From IMG/VR virus record IMGVR_UViG_3300034022_000267, positions 64,001-117,174 of that record: 53,174 nucleotides of DNA; one strand, given 5' to 3'. Shown piece after piece: positions 8,401 to 22,300 of the stretch. The number at the start of each line of letters is the position of its first letter. The stretch's first letter is position 1. A program made the position numbers and the translations under genes. The notes under the pieces are model-generated. The model had not been told where the DNA came from. It ran no database searches and saw only the letters and a list, made by a program, of their open reading frames with translations. The stretch comes from a virus.

Positions 8401-10380
8401 ATCTGTATAGATACCAATTGCATATTGTGCATCTGAGATTTCTTTAACAAAATCATTAACTTCTTTTTCATTAAATGAAGCAGCATCTTTATCTACAAAC
8501 TTATCATTATATCTTTCTATAAGTTTATCAATACTCTTGTTCAATAACTGAGCTTGTCTAACTAATGGTTGAATGTTTTCTTTAACTTGTAATTGTCTTA
8601 TAGAATGAAACAATGAATTAAGTAACTCATCTTTATTCAACTTCTCAGATTCAGGAACTGATTTATCAGAAATCTTTGTATATAACTTATTAAGTTCTTC
8701 TAATAACTCATCTATCTTTCTCTTACCTGTTTTCTCATTCTTAATTGGAACAGGAAGTAAGTAGTCATCTTTAATATTCTTAACATTAACATCTCCAATT
8801 TTAATACTAAGTAATACTGGAAGAATGTTTTCTTTTGAATTTGCTTTTGAATATAAAGCCTTTATAGGAATCATTCTTGTTTGTTTGAACTTCTCACCCT
8901 TTACACCATAAGCGTTCTGTAGAATAGCTCTATATTGTCCCATTTGTAGATTCCATGCAGTGTTTTTATACCAAGGAATATCTGTATATTTATCTACATC
9001 AAGATCCATAAACTTCCAGTCAAGAATGCTCACATCACCTTCTTTAGTAATAGCTAAGAAATCTACAGTACCTGCACGATTTGCTTTAGGATTGTAGATA
9101 GTAACCTCAGCCATAAATCTTGTATCTTTAGGAAAAGATTTAAGACGTGCTTCAAGATTTTTCTTTAATGTATCATACATCTCTCTATTATTAGGATTGA
9201 TTCTAGATTTATATCCAGTATCATCTAATGGTGTATCTCTTAAGTATCCATCCTCATCTACAAATAAAGTTTGTATGTATTCAAGATCAGCATGTCCTGC
9301 TGTACCTTTCTCAGCTTTTAAATCATTAACAGCATCTTGAAATTCTGTTTTACCTATCTCTCCATTTCTAAATGTTCTTTCATACCATTCATCTACTAAT
9401 GCAGAAACTCTAGGAATGTTTTTACCATTAATCATATATCCACCTTCCGTAGGTTTTGCTATAATGTTAGATACTTCTTTAATTCTATCAATAAGTGATT
9501 GTTGAGGATCTATTTGAAGGAAAGCTTTACCTTCTTCTTCTCTAATATCTTCTGCGGTACCAATAATCTTACCTGTCATAACATCCATAGACAATTGGTC
9601 AAATCCTGATGTACTAATTAGATTCTTAAACCAATCAACTATCTTATCCCATAAACTTTGCATTTTAGCAATGTTCTCTGGTTTTTCTAAAGATCCTTCA
9701 TTGTTCTTAATAATAATTTCAGCTAACACCTTTGCAATAGCTTCTTCTTTAAGCATAATTACATCAGGCTTTCCATCTATTTGATACATAGGATTCTGAC
9801 CATATGTAGCAAACACTTCTTGCAATATGGCATAACCATTAATCTCACTCATCAACTTTTTGTATAGAGCAGGATTAGTTTGTTTAATAATAGCAACAGC
9901 AAAGTGCATAGCTTCTTCAGGAAGAGACTGTGCTTCTTTACCTTCTACTACTTGTATAAGTTTCTGTGTAAGTAGAGCAGCACCAGCAGCATCTTGTTTG
10001 ATACCATCAATAATAACATTTTTCATGGCTTTTGTATCTACACCAATACGTGTAAGAAAGTCATTAATCATTGCTATTGTTTTAGGAGAAGCTATAGATG
10101 ATATAGGTCCTTCATTCAATTGATAAAAGATTCCTTTAGCATTATCTATTTCTTTAAATGCTGTTTTATTAGGAACAGCCTTGCCATCTTCTTCATAGAA
10201 TAGTTTACCTTGTATTCCATATTTTTCTACAGCAATGTCAGATAGTTCTTTGTTGCTTTTTACAAATTTATTATAATCAAGTATTTTAAGAAATTCATCA
10301 ATAATACCACGAGTTCTCAACCAAGATTTAGTTGAGGCCTCTGATGTTTTAAACTTTTTCTTATCGTTGCAATTTGCCAT
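5491..10380 (-). CDS. Giant virion protein with PD-(D/E)XK nuclease domain and degenerate zincin-like motif
   Basis: Encodes 1629 aa. A RecB/Cas4-like PD-(D/E)XK nuclease signature spans about residues 355-480: AGHADLE (His363), an upstream Glu in RFMAEV, GTVDFLAI (Asp440), ILDWKF (Asp454, Lys456) and the Gln helix NLQMGQYRAIL. Near the N-terminus EEAMHFAVAI (Glu156, His159) looks like an HExxH site whose first His is replaced by Glu155. The rest is long charged helical sequence, with one hydrophobic stretch near residues 1490-1510. It starts 10 nt after the RNA polymerase gene and is probably ejected with it. Nuclease substrate unknown: host DNA, competitor DNA or its own genome ends. Confidence 0.75.
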   Translation of the reverse strand: MANCNDKKKFKTSEASTKSWLRTRGIIDEFLKILDYNKFVKSNKELSDIAVEKYGIQGKLFYEEDGKAVPNKTAFKEIDNAKGIFYQLNEGPISSIASPKTIAMINDFLTRIGVDTKAMKNVIIDGIKQDAAGAALLTQKLIQVVEGKEAQSLPEEAMHFAVAIIKQTNPALYKKLMSEINGYAILQEVFATYGQNPMYQIDGKPDVIMLKEEAIAKVLAEIIIKNNEGSLEKPENIAKMQSLWDKIVDWFKNLISTSGFDQLSMDVMTGKIIGTAEDIREEEGKAFLQIDPQQSLIDRIKEVSNIIAKPTEGGYMINGKNIPRVSALVDEWYERTFRNGEIGKTEFQDAVNDLKAEKGTAGHADLEYIQTLFVDEDGYLRDTPLDDTGYKSRINPNNREMYDTLKKNLEARLKSFPKDTRFMAEVTIYNPKANRAGTVDFLAITKEGDVSILDWKFMDLDVDKYTDIPWYKNTAWNLQMGQYRAILQNAYGVKGEKFKQTRMIPIKALYSKANSKENILPVLLSIKIGDVNVKNIKDDYLLPVPIKNEKTGKRKIDELLEELNKLYTKISDKSVPESEKLNKDELLNSLFHSIRQLQVKENIQPLVRQAQLLNKSIDKLIERYNDKFVDKDAASFNEKEVNDFVKEISDAQYAIGIYTDLYLELEGLLSDSEEDNKVKEELRRTSDNARKLEYNLEIILEKFTENIIAQREGVDNFLAPEKIIKGFTKMFASTATLQSKAVQLLYKKANRAFAYSSMDTLAESKKLGELKTKFENWAKGKGLSYKDYFNILKKKDSNELIDEYNPEFYTDLKAKTKKELESVSDDRDSSWIRENIDVSAYNEHLKEKLAEEIERIKNKPRLLTSEEADALANTGKLPNEVMMEIYKAKNLYDTSTTTSSGWFIYNETKKFPKKDKWTSKEWLELIKKENEPAKEFYDYIIRKNNEYADLGYINKRFARTFLPFIRKNLVEKLITGGQVKLGQQFFTDISVDEGDIGYGEIDPNTGKPVNKIPKYFTRPLEQETSTDLFRTMAFYNEAALRYKYLSEIEDQVKAIVAVEKNKKSIATSLFGKSKIEDGVLKYTDTKGENAQLVEDMMKAIIYGQKFVDSQAFDQLLFKMGSWGETLNKKLGVSVFPEDMSTRQLSVNKFINQLNNTFQITTLGLNVLSASSNFFGGNAQSLINSGKYFTKKDYLAAEMMIFSNKFGGTDQKKMIGALEYFLPLTDNYNREIAKQLSLNTLTQESIQDFLMILMRQTDLNVQTSNFYAFLNNSIVQDGEVINVRDYLRTLPEYQDKYKGSVEDRKAYEEKFDAEVKRLIEEKGVLKLGEVIDNKFVIPGVDQKSNSVIELRRKVQQVSKDALGNLSEDDLRMINMSVVGKSFMVFKNWIPRLVDVRMGGLKFNSASDAYEWGRTRMVMKVLTDDFSLTKPFAPLGNLYNSLTGNEKGVEYMREMWEKKRNEYEAETGKTLEMTEAEFIDLARQNIKSQLVDVVFLAIVFSAIAALKANEPDDDEDPIVKNQYKFILKATDKFKGELMYFYDPTSGLDLISQGFFPSAALITNFAKLINNFKKENWALLTGDDETAEKTYVIKYLMKTFPLSNQMAGYLPMFYPALAKDLGIKVQSNYGIR

Positions 10381-10390
10381 GGTTTATTTA

Positions 10391-13300
10391 TTAAAATGGT
10401 ACACAAGAATCATCGTTATCTTCTTCTTTCCAAGAGTTATCCTCTTCTGTAAATAGATCCAATTGTCCTGGTATAGGTTTAGGTGTTTTAATTTTAGACT
10501 TCTCTTTAGGAAGTTGATCTTTTAAATCTCTTAATTCTTCTTTCAATTTACTTAATTCAATAGATGTACCAATTTGAGCAGTATAATTTGCTTTACTTCC
10601 TGAAGATAGTATGTCAATTATAATATTTCTTACATCTTGTGTATCAATACCTGTATCTCTAAAGTTATCATCCCATATATCATTAGCTGCTTGATCTACA
10701 GTTTTACCATTTCCACTTAGTAAAGAAGGACTAATATCTAATTTAGTTCCTACCTTTGCACCAGTTTCTTTTGTTGCAGATATTGGAGTTATTTTAGGCA
10801 AGTTGTTTAATACAATTGTTTCTGTATTTGTAACATCAAGATCTTTTTGAATGTATTCTAACTCTGCAATTCTTTGTGTAAGATCATTTATTTCAAATTG
10901 TAATTGTTCTTCTTCAGTGTATTCTACTTCTTCATCAACAATCTCTTCTGTTGGTAAAGATACAATATCTTCTGTAACTTCACCACCAAAATAATCAATA
11001 ATAACTGAATCAGGAATCTCATCCTGAATCTTCACTGTACCATTGTTAAGAACAGATTGTCTTCCATCTAAATAATATTCAGAAACTAAATTACCATCAC
11101 CAAGTAAGTTAACTAGTTTGTATACATAATCACCTTCAGCAGTTGTTACAGGATTACCATTTGAGTATTTCACTTTTTGATATCCATAGTAGTCTGTTAA
11201 TGATGTATCTCCACCTAGTCTTATAGCTCTCATTGCTTGTGGACTAATAGTTTGCCCAGTGACAATATTAATGTTCTGACCTATTTTGTTTACAATCACT
11301 TTAGGAACCTTTACAAAATCACTATTAGCACCATTGCGAGCATCATATTTTGGACTTAATGTTAGCACCAATCTTTTTTCTTGCATAGTTGATCCATCAA
11401 ATACTTCTAAGAATGGTGATACTTTATATCTATATACATCATTTCCATATGGATCTTCTCCCAAATATTCTTCTACAGGTTCAAAATTTGCATCTCTTTC
11501 AAAATAGAATCTAGGAGTGGTAGTAGGAACTATTGTTTCATCTTTCCAATTGTTCTTTTGAAACATTCCTTTAGTAAAATATTCTATATTTACATCATCT
11601 ACTAATGTATCTATAATAGGTTTGATCTTTTTAGCATAGTCTTCTATTGGAACAATGTTATTAATAGATACAGGAGATTGATAAGTTCCTTGTAGAATAG
11701 CCACCTTAACAATATTATTGTATAACTCAGGATCCAATTCTCTTAGTTCTCTCATCATCTCTACATATAAGTTCTCATCATATGCTTCTTTTAAGTTCAC
11801 TTTAAGTTTAATAGTTTGTGCACCATCAACTTTTTTAGATGCTTCAGGAACAAGATCTTGTAACAATCTCATATTAGGATATTTTAACTTAGCTTTTGCT
11901 AATTGCTCAGCAATAGAATTATCTCCTGTAGTTAATGCTAATATCTCTGAGTTAAGTCCAGATTTAGTTTGTACAATAAAGTCAAGGAACGAAGCCTTAG
12001 CTTTACTAGCAATCTTAGAAAAGTCATCATCTTTGATAAACTCTTGTTCTTCAAATGATCTTAACACCTCATTAGTGATATCTACAAACTGTTCTTGTTC
12101 AAGTTTAATAAATGAACCAACACTCTTCATTGCAAAGTCTATCAATCTTTTTTGATTACCAATTGAACTTGACTCCAAAAGTTTATCTACAGAAGAGAAT
12201 ATATTTTTATTTCTTGCTACATCTGTTCTAGTTGTTTTCTTATGGAAAGTATCAGAGTTTTTAAACTTAGTTGTATCATAGTTTGTAGCTTGTGTAAATT
12301 TGAAACTATGTTCAGCCATTTTAGAATACTTTAAGAACTCTTTAAGTATAGCTCCTTGTGCTTCATTCTCTTGCTTAGTTGACATTTTATTCTTATTGTC
12401 AGCATACGTTTCAATGTTTTTCTTTAAGCTATCTACATCAAATGATTCTTTTTCTGTACCTCTAGCTCCTGATTTAAGAAGACCAAACTTAGCTCTCACC
12501 TCATTTATATTTGCTGGATTATATAAGAACGTAGTTCCTTTATTTTCAAGTAGGTCTAAATATTCAGAAATGATTGGTTGATTCATAAACCATATTGTAT
12601 TTTGACCAGCACCAATTCTTTCTAAGAACATAAATGTTCCAATAGCAGGTTCTGATTTAATAATTTTCATAATGAATGGATCTTTTGCAATATCCACTAC
12701 AGCAGTAGCATATCCAGAAAGTCTATAAGAAATCTTTTCCAATAACCCTTTAGCATTTGGTACAGCTGTTGTAGTTCCAGAGAGACTCACCTTACCATCA
12801 ATTTCATTATGTGGAAGTTTAACTTTACGATCTCCTAATATTACTCTTTCATCAAAAGTTAGTTTATCTGCTACAGCATCAATATCCATTACTAGTTTCA
12901 TTCTTTGAGCAAGAGCATGTCCTGTAATGTTTACAGCAACAATACCTACCCATTTTTTACCAGTAAGGAATGCATGTCTTAGATTTGTAAGATAGTTTCT
13001 GTTGACCATTCTATTTTTAATAGTTGTCTCATCATCTTTTCTCATATCATCTAATTCCTTAGATATGTCTTTTAAACCAGCATCTCCAATAGGAGTAATT
13101 AAGTTTTCATAGTTACCTTCTAATGTAATAAGTTTTTCAAATGCATCAAAATATCTATTTTCAAGAGCTTTCTTATACATAATTTTAACATACTTATTTC
13201 TCATCTCTTCGTTAAATAACTTAGAGTTAAGTTTCTCTGTCTTTTCAGAAAGAGATTCTATTTGAGAAGTCATATATTCTGAAGGTAACATCTCTAAATC

Positions 13301-16300
13301 ATCAGCTTGAGAAACTATTTCATTAATTACATCTTCATTTGATTTATAAAACAATCTCTGTTCTTTAGATACCACTACATTTGTTTGTTCAAATGCATTT
13401 AATACATCAAGTAAATCTTTTCTAAATTCATCACTACTAGTTATTTTATCAATACTCTTTTTGATTGTATTATCATATACATTTCCATAAAAGTCTTTTG
13501 TATCTTTCTCAGATCCTTTATAATCAACTGCATAAAGTCTTCCGTTCTCATCTATATATATAGATTTAAGATACATGTTCAATTTATCAATATCAAAATC
13601 TGATCCAGCTTGAGATGTAATCTCTGAAGGAACTATAACTGTTTTACCCATAAAGTCTGGTAAGAAACCTGCCACTCTAATAGCAGCCATAGAAGACATA
13701 GCTTGAGCAGGAATACGGAAACCAATCCCTTTTAGAATTCCTTGATTCTCAGGTTTGTTTAATTCTCTAATAAGATCTGCATCATTAGCAAATTTACCTT
13801 TAAGAGATTTCTTAAACCAGTTAGGAATCAACACTTCCATATAAGGATCTTCTTTTGTAGGGAAGTGTAATCTATCACTTGTAAGAACCACTTTATTTTT
13901 TTGAGCTTCTGTTAGTGCATCATATTCTTCTCTAGATAGTTTTCTGTATCCATCTTTTTCTTTAATTGCCATTCCTCTACCTTCTTTAGCATTCTCCCAT
14001 CCTGTAACAGGAGCTTGTACATATCCTCCTCCATTCATTTTTGGAGAAACTAATGATTTGTTAATCATTGAATATACAACATCTTTAATCTGTTTGTATG
14101 CAGGAGATGATTCAAATGGAATTCTAAACTTACCATTAGCATCTAATAGAATAGTGTCTTTGGCATTATTAGAAAGCTGTCTTCTAAACAATTCACGTTC
14201 AAGAGTTTTTGAAATAATTTTTGGATCTAGTAATTCAAATTCACCCATACCAAGATCTTCTACACCAAAGTTAGAAAGAAGTTCTGTATATGCATTATCA
14301 TCAAGATCTTTAAGAGCTTGGTTGTATACATCAAAAGCTTCTTTTGCTCCTTCAATAGTTTCTTCACCATTGTCAAACATATCCAATGTAACAATCTTAG
14401 TAGGTTGTGAACCTCTTGTTTGTTCTCCTCCACCTTCATATGAAGTTTCTAATTGAATACCATTAATAGTCCAAGGAACTAACACTTTAGTATCTGTAGC
14501 AAATTCAGTGTCATTAAATGTTCCATTTTGATTGTAAAGACTATGTGTTTTTTCTATACCAAGTTTTCTACCTGATTCAAATATCACATAATCAATTCTT
14601 TCTTTAAACATTTTAATATATAACTTCTCAAGAGTTGTTCCTGCAACAGCACTGTAATACAAAGGCATTTGAGAAGTTTTATCTAATACAAGTTTTACTT
14701 CATTCTCTCCATACTGACTACCTGATACAATTGGTTTAGTGATATCAATTACATGTTCAGGTTGTGGTTCTGATAATGCTTTTTCATCAGCAGCTTTCAA
14801 TGTTTTATTAGAATATTTATATTCTCCTTTATCAGATAATGATTTTCTAGTAAAAGCCATTTCATATTGGTGCCAAGCTTCAGCAGTTGCAGGCCATTGT
14901 CCATTTTTATTCTTAACCTCTCTATATGCTACATCAGATATATATGAGAAAGCATCTGCTTCATTCACACCTTCATATCTAATTGTATCCAGTTCAACAT
15001 CTTTTAATGTCACTGTAGAAGCATATTCTTTATTCTCATGGTATCCAAAATCATCTGGAGTTAGTTCTATTTCACCAACCTTATTTTGACTATTTAAAAA
15101 TGCATTAAACTCAGGACTATCAAATGTAGTTCTTCTAGGAGATAAGAAAGATTTAACACGTTTAGTTTCATCTAATACACCATCTTTAATTTTAAATTGA
15201 TATGGATCTCCAAATAGTATTTTGTGAAATTCTATGTTATTGATAAAGTTATTTGCATTTACAAATGTTATTACATTATCAAGTTGAGTCTCAGTCATTT
15301 TTAATTTATTGATACCTGATTTCATAGCAAAGTTGCTATCAAGACCAATATATTTATACATGTTCTCAGAATCATTCTTAGTCTTAATAGCTGATACCAC
15401 TTCACCTTGTTTAAGTAAAATATCTTTTGTACCTTTTGCAATATCTTGTATAGACTTAGCTACAGCATCATTGATAGCTTTACTATTCTTAGCAATGTAA
15501 TCTTTAAACTCATCGTCTGATGTAGCTTCATCCTCAATCATCTCATTAAGATCTTTCAATTGCTCTGGAGCATAAACTTCTAATATCTCTTTGAAGAAAC
15601 GTAACTCTTTAGCTTTTGACCCAATGTTTTTAAGACTACTTCTACTTCTCCAATCACGAGCTAATGCAATATCATCAATTAAATATCCTTTAAATATATC
15701 ATAAATTTCATCCCAAGCTCTACCACCTACAACTCCTTCATATGATATATGATTACCAAGATTCATCATCCATTCTGTAGCTCCATCTGCAGGAATAAGA
15801 ATGTAATAATCTCCATTAATGTTTTGGTTAATCTCTTGTGTAAATCTTTGACCTTTAGTTAGTTTACTTGTAGAAGTTCCTTTGTTTGTATCAATTGATT
15901 TCTTACCATCAATGTAAGAAACTTTAATCATCTTAAATCTATTTCCTTCTTCATTGAAAAATAATCCACCTTCTTTAAATGTAATAGCATTTTTAGAAAA
16001 CACATCATTAAGTTCTGGTCTTGATATTTTTAATTCTTCTAATGTTTCTGAATCATTAAATGAATTCTCAAAGAATGAAGGAGCATTATTATCAGAGTAA
16101 GCTTGTTTCTTACTTCCTTCAACTCCCATTAATGTATTCTCCTGATTAGGATTAGTCACTTTAACTTGTAATTCTGCAAGCTTAGCTATTTGTTTATTAA
16201 TCTTTAACGTTTTACCATCTAATGTACCTATATCTTTAGCTTGTGGTAGATAAGCATATATCTCTCCAACAGTATCACCAAACTCTTGTCTTTGATTTGA

Positions 16301-19300
16301 TTTTAATTTTAGATAATCATCCATATTAAATGTCACACCTAAGTTCTTCAAGAAACCAATCATCTCTTCAACATCTTTAGGAAGCTTCTCAGGCCATAAC
16401 TCTGAGTCTGTGTTAACTTGATATGTTTTAGTTTCACTATTAAATCTAACAAGCCCATTACGAGTTTTAGCTAGTGCTCTCATTTGACTAAACCAATCTT
16501 GTTCTACTTGTTTAGTTATTGTAAATTGATTAGCAGGAGCAGTGTACACTTCATTTCCTATAACATATTGAATAAGAGCATTTGGTTTTTGTTTTGTAAA
16601 TGTTTGATAGAAGTTAATGAACAATCTCCAGTCTTCTGGTGTTTTGAATTTACCAAAATCTATATTTTTTGAAAGATTACCACTTGCATCAATAGAATAA
16701 GATCCACCAATACGTTGAAAAAATCTAACGTATGTAGCATCGTAGCTAGCTAGATCAACTAACTTATCAATCACTTTATCAATACTTGTTGTATTAGATA
16801 TTTTATCCAATAACGTAGCAAACACTCTACTGAAATTTACTAACTTAAATCCTCCAACAGAAGACTTTTGTCTTACAGGTAATTTTAAACTAGTAGAATT
16901 TTGTTGATTAGTAGGAACTACTTCTGGTAATGTAGCAGCAACAAGTTTAATAGCAAATGGAGAAGTCTTTTTATGATCAACTGTAAATGTTTCTTGAGAA
17001 TAACCAACACTAGTTATATTCTCATCATTAATGTCTTTAAGATCTTCTTCATTGAAATCAACACCTATTGTGCGTAACAATTGTTTACCTTGTGTAAACA
17101 AAGCATTAAAACGTTCTTCTCCTAATTGTTGATATACATTACCAGCAATGTATGCTTGTTTAATATAATTATATATTTCAGCTCCTGTAATTTGTTGTAA
17201 ATCAAATATAGATTCTTTATTCTCACCAAATATATAATTTGCTGCACGAGAGAATATATCCTCTGCATATTCAGCAGCTTGTGTTTCTGTTATACCAGGA
17301 ATTCTACTGTAAGCAGGTGGTCCTTTCTTTTGTGATTCAGAAATAGTAAATTCTTTATACTTACCAGCATCAATAGCTTTAAACAAATCTTTAGCTAATG
17401 AAGGATTAGCATTTCTAGACATGATAAAGTTTATAATTCTTCTAAAGAAGTTACGTACTAATTCACTCAATGATCTAGCAGGAAGTTTACCCACTTTGAA
17501 TTCACCAAAGTCATCAGCTATTCGTTCTTCTATTTGTTTATCTGTAGCACTAGCATAATCTATTTTCTTACCAGAAGCTCTATCTGTAAACTGTCCAGGT
17601 TTGTTTCTAAACTCTTCTTCAAGAGCAACTCTTTCATCAGCTGTTAAGAAATGCTGATATACAGGGTGAAACAACTCATGATAACCAACTGTTCTTGGTC
17701 CAGCTTTGTAGAACTTAGCTACACCATCAACAAATACACCAAAAGCTTTTTCACCATCATATGTATCTACAAGATCTTCTAGCACTTCTAACGGTACACC
17801 AGGAAGGTTTTCAGCTTGGAAGTCTTTTAATATCTGAATATCATTCTCAGACATTACATCTTCTTCAGCTGTAACTCCCACTCTCATATAGTTATCATCA
17901 GGTAGGTCAGTGTCTTTTATATCAATAGGATCTATTTTGTCTTCAGGAAGAATCTGTGGATCAACTTCTTCTACAGCTGTAGGAGTTTGTTGTTTAGTTT
18001 CTTCTTCTTTAGTATAATTTTTTAATATTGTAAATATATTACCTTTTAATCTATACCAATCTGGATTACCTTTAAACTTGTAAGATTTTGTTTTTTCTGA
18101 AATAACTTCTATTTCTCCTTCTTTAATATTATTAGTTCTCCAAGGTTCTTCTCTTTGATTATATACTTCTAATATATATTGAACTTTATCTCCTTTTTTA
18201 AAACCATAAGGTCTAGAGTTATCTTCTTTTATTTCTTCTACAACTGTAGGAATTTCTTCTTCAACAACTGGAGCTTCTTCAGCTTGTTGTGTGCTTTGTA
18301 TTTCTTTTAATGCAGCAATAAGTTTATCACCAACAAATGTTACAACACGTTGTTCATCACTAGCTTCTTCATCATATTTACCAATAGCTTGTAACACACC
18401 ATCCACTGTAGCTAATATATCTTTATTATTTGCAGCTGATGTTATTGTGTCATTCACTTTAATATCTACAGATTCTACATTACCATCAGCATCTACAGTT
18501 CCTGTAAACTCAACTGGACCATTTGCAAATTGATATACATTAGGTGTAGTTCCATTCATTACATATTCTCCTATCATACCAGGGGTTGCTGGTGTAACAG
18601 GAGCAGCTTTAGCAGCCTGTGCAACAGGAGCAGGTTTTATAATAGGAAGATCAAAATCAACTAGTGTAGCATACTTCTGAGAGAATGAATAAGGAACAGT
18701 TGCTGTAGGAGCAGCCACTATAGTTGTAAGTGGTGTATTTTCACTAGAACGAGATGTTTTACCATCAGGAAGTTTAGATGATAACAAATAAGATTGGTAG
18801 TTTTTCCAATATCTAGCTACAAGTTGACCTTCTTCATTTTTAACACCTGTATATTCATAGAACTTACTCGTAAGATCTTTGATAGTTTTACTGTTGATAT
18901 TATGATGTGTACCTGTAAGTTGTTTTACAATCTCTGCTTCTTTGTTTTCAATATCTATAATAGGATATTTTACACCGCCTAAATAAATACTTCTTGAGTT
19001 AGTATCAATATAGAATTGATTACCTGATGTGTCTGCACCCTTACGTAAATATAATACATTTTGTAAGTATGATAAATAGTTTACATCTATATCTAATGGT
19101 TTACCAGATGTAGATTTTTCTCTTATGTCAAGAGCCAATGCTTTAATAACTTGATATATTGCATTAGCTTTATCTTTACCTAATACACTATTGTTTAAGA
19201 TTTCTAATACATCTTCATATTGAAGAATAACTATACCTTTTTCTTTAAATGTAATGTTTCTTCCTTTATGAGATACAAATCCTGCAGTGTTTATTTGAAG

Positions 19301-22300
19301 AAGTTTTGGTTGAGAAGATATTTTATTCTCAGGAATTAATATACCACCAATTTGATTTCTTTCGTAAAGACCATTAATTTTAGGATTAATGATAGCTATA
19401 CCTCTAGATACATCAATAGCATAAACTTTATGTTCTGCTGTAGTGTTTGCAAATAATCCAGCTCTTACTTGTCTCCAACCATTAGCTGCAGATGCAAGAT
19501 TTTCTTTTTCACCTTGTCTATATCTAGGAACTCTTTTTCCAGTTTTAGGATCTGTATATGTATAATACAATTCTGTTGTAGGCATAGCTTGGAAAATAGC
19601 TTGATTTACATCAATTGGTTTTCCAACTTCTCCTAAACGTTCACCTTCTTTATTTACAAAATATGATTTACCACTCTCATGTTCTACAAATACTTGTGCA
19701 ACAAATCCTGTATCAACATCATTTATTTTATCATCTGCAGTGGTTGGTCTACCAAACTGAAGTTCTGTAAGTCCTTTTAGTCCCAACACTTCTTCATTGT
19801 TAGGTGTAACTAACATTGCACCTATTCTCTTAGCATTCTTAAAGTTTTTAAGATTGTTTAAGAACTCTCTAGAGTTTTTAACATGCTGAGGTGCATTAGC
19901 ACGACTTTGAACATTTTCAGATTCACTAGTACCAGAGATGAAAAAGTTTCTCCATGTCTTTAAATAACTTTCATCATCTTTTACAATAGCTTCTGATGTT
20001 GTAGTTTCTGTAGGAATGGGTGTAGCAATCTCTCCAGAATTAAGCTCTGCTTTATTCTGTTGTCTATCCACTTCATTCTTAGTTACAAGCATTGCTTGCT
20101 CTTCTTTTTCTAAAGCAAGATTCTTTTCTTTTACAGCTTTATATGTTTCGTCTATGTTGTTTGTTATAATAGCAATAGTTTCATTCAACAAGTTTTCATT
20201 AGTTGTACCAAACAATCTTCTAAAGAATGTTTTTAATGAATTGACAAATGCTTCCCATGTAGAAGTTTGTGTATTCTTATATGGAATAGTTTGTAAGTAT
20301 CTTTGGAAGTCTCTATTAGATAAAGCTTCTGTTGCAAACTCATATATGTTTTTAAATGCGTAGAATTCACCATTCTTAATCAATCCTGCTTCAGCATATT
20401 TGTCAGGATCATTCTTAAATGTTTCTTGTACAAATTTAAATAATGGATCCAACTCTTTGAAGAATTGCCCATTAGTATCTGATAATCCATATACAGTTAA
20501 ATCATGTCCTATTTCATGTAACAATACATGTTCTGCAACAAGATTTCCACTATTGTCATAATCTGAAGCAAGATCTTCATAATTAATTCTACTTACTGCA
20601 GAATCTTTTCCTAGGTTTCCTCCTCCAGATATTCCAGCAGTAGACAATGTTCTATCACCTAATATAATTTTACTATCTCTACTAGTAAAGTTCAAGAAGG
20701 CAGTAGCTAATTGTTTTTCAAGAGTGGTGGCATAAGGTGACTCAGCAATCTTTTGTAACACTTCATATTTACTCTTCTCTCCTTCACCATATTGACTTAC
20801 AAGATCAGAATAAGATCTTTTATCTGATTTGAATTTGTTTCTACTCTTAGAGAAATATTGTGAATTGTTTGTATCAGGAGCAGTAGTTCTTGTCTTCTTT
20901 CCTTCTGGTGTAACTTCTGCTTTCTCTCCAGCAGTTGTATAGTTTTGTGGATTATCTTTTAAATCATTATATTCATTTACAAACTGTTGTCTTCTTCTTG
21001 AAATATCAACTACATCTTTTAATTCTTGTTTAACAAGATCTGTATCAATACGTTTTGATTTTTGTTGATCTATGTTGTATAACACTTTAGCAAGACTCAC
21101 TGATGTATCATTAGATAACTCATCATCTACAACATCCTGTACAGGAATATTTGCTCTTAAAAGTCTTGCAGATAGTTGAGGAATACGAATATCGTAATCA
21201 GCTATCTTACTAGCTGCATATACCATCTTATCAATAATCAATGGAGAATACTTTCTCATTTGATTACCTGCTTCATTAACTAATGGTTCACCATCTTCAT
21301 CTGTTACAACAGCACCACTATATCTAAGGTTTAAAGATTTATATAATTCATCTGTATTTTTTGCTGTAGCTTCAAAAGCATTTAATTTTTTTTGAAATGA
21401 TTCTACAGTATCATTAATGTTAGCAATACCTTCTTCTTTTAATTCGCTAAGTCCTTCATTAGACGATGAAGTTTGTCTAAGTTCTTTGACATCATCCATG
21501 ATCATATCAAATCTACCATACTTAATACGTGGGGCAAGATATGTATGTGTTAAATCAGCATTAAGATCTCTTGCTTCTAATTCATTTCCATCAATAGTAG
21601 CATCTTGTTGCTCTTCTTGCAACTTAACAAATCTATTTACATTTTCACTTCTTTCTTTAAACGCATCTCTAAATGTAGGAGCATTATCAAGTTCTTTAAT
21701 AAATTTCTCAGTATTAGACAATCTAGCTTTTCTTTGTGCAATTTCTCCATTAGGACCAAATGTTTGCATCACTCCTCCAGTAATACCACCAAGGATACCA
21801 CCTTCAATACCTTCTTTAGAAACTAATGCACCAACTCCTTCTCCAGATTCATCTTCACCAATCATTCCATAAAGAAAACCATCAGTCCAAACACTTGCTT
21901 CTTTACCATCACGTCCTTTATTAAAATAGTTTTGTGTACCCACTTGTAAAGCATACTGACCAATCTCTTGCCCAGCCTCTTTAGGATCAAATGCATACTT
22001 AGCTATTCTACTACCTTTTTCATATAGTTTACCAAGTTTAGTTGTGGCACCAGCTTTTGCTGCATACCCACCTTCTCTTAATACTACATCATCTGCACTA
22101 CCTAATATACTGTTTGCAGCTTGTCTTTCAGCAGAATAAGAACTTCCTAATAGTTTTGGAAGTTGTACATATTCTGTAACTCCTAATAATGCTAAATTTC
22201 CTAAGAAAGAAGTTTTACCTATTTTTTCTGAAATAGTATTTATATTTGATAGTTCAGCACCTGTAGGTTCTTCACCAAAATGGTCTTCTTTATATCGTTG

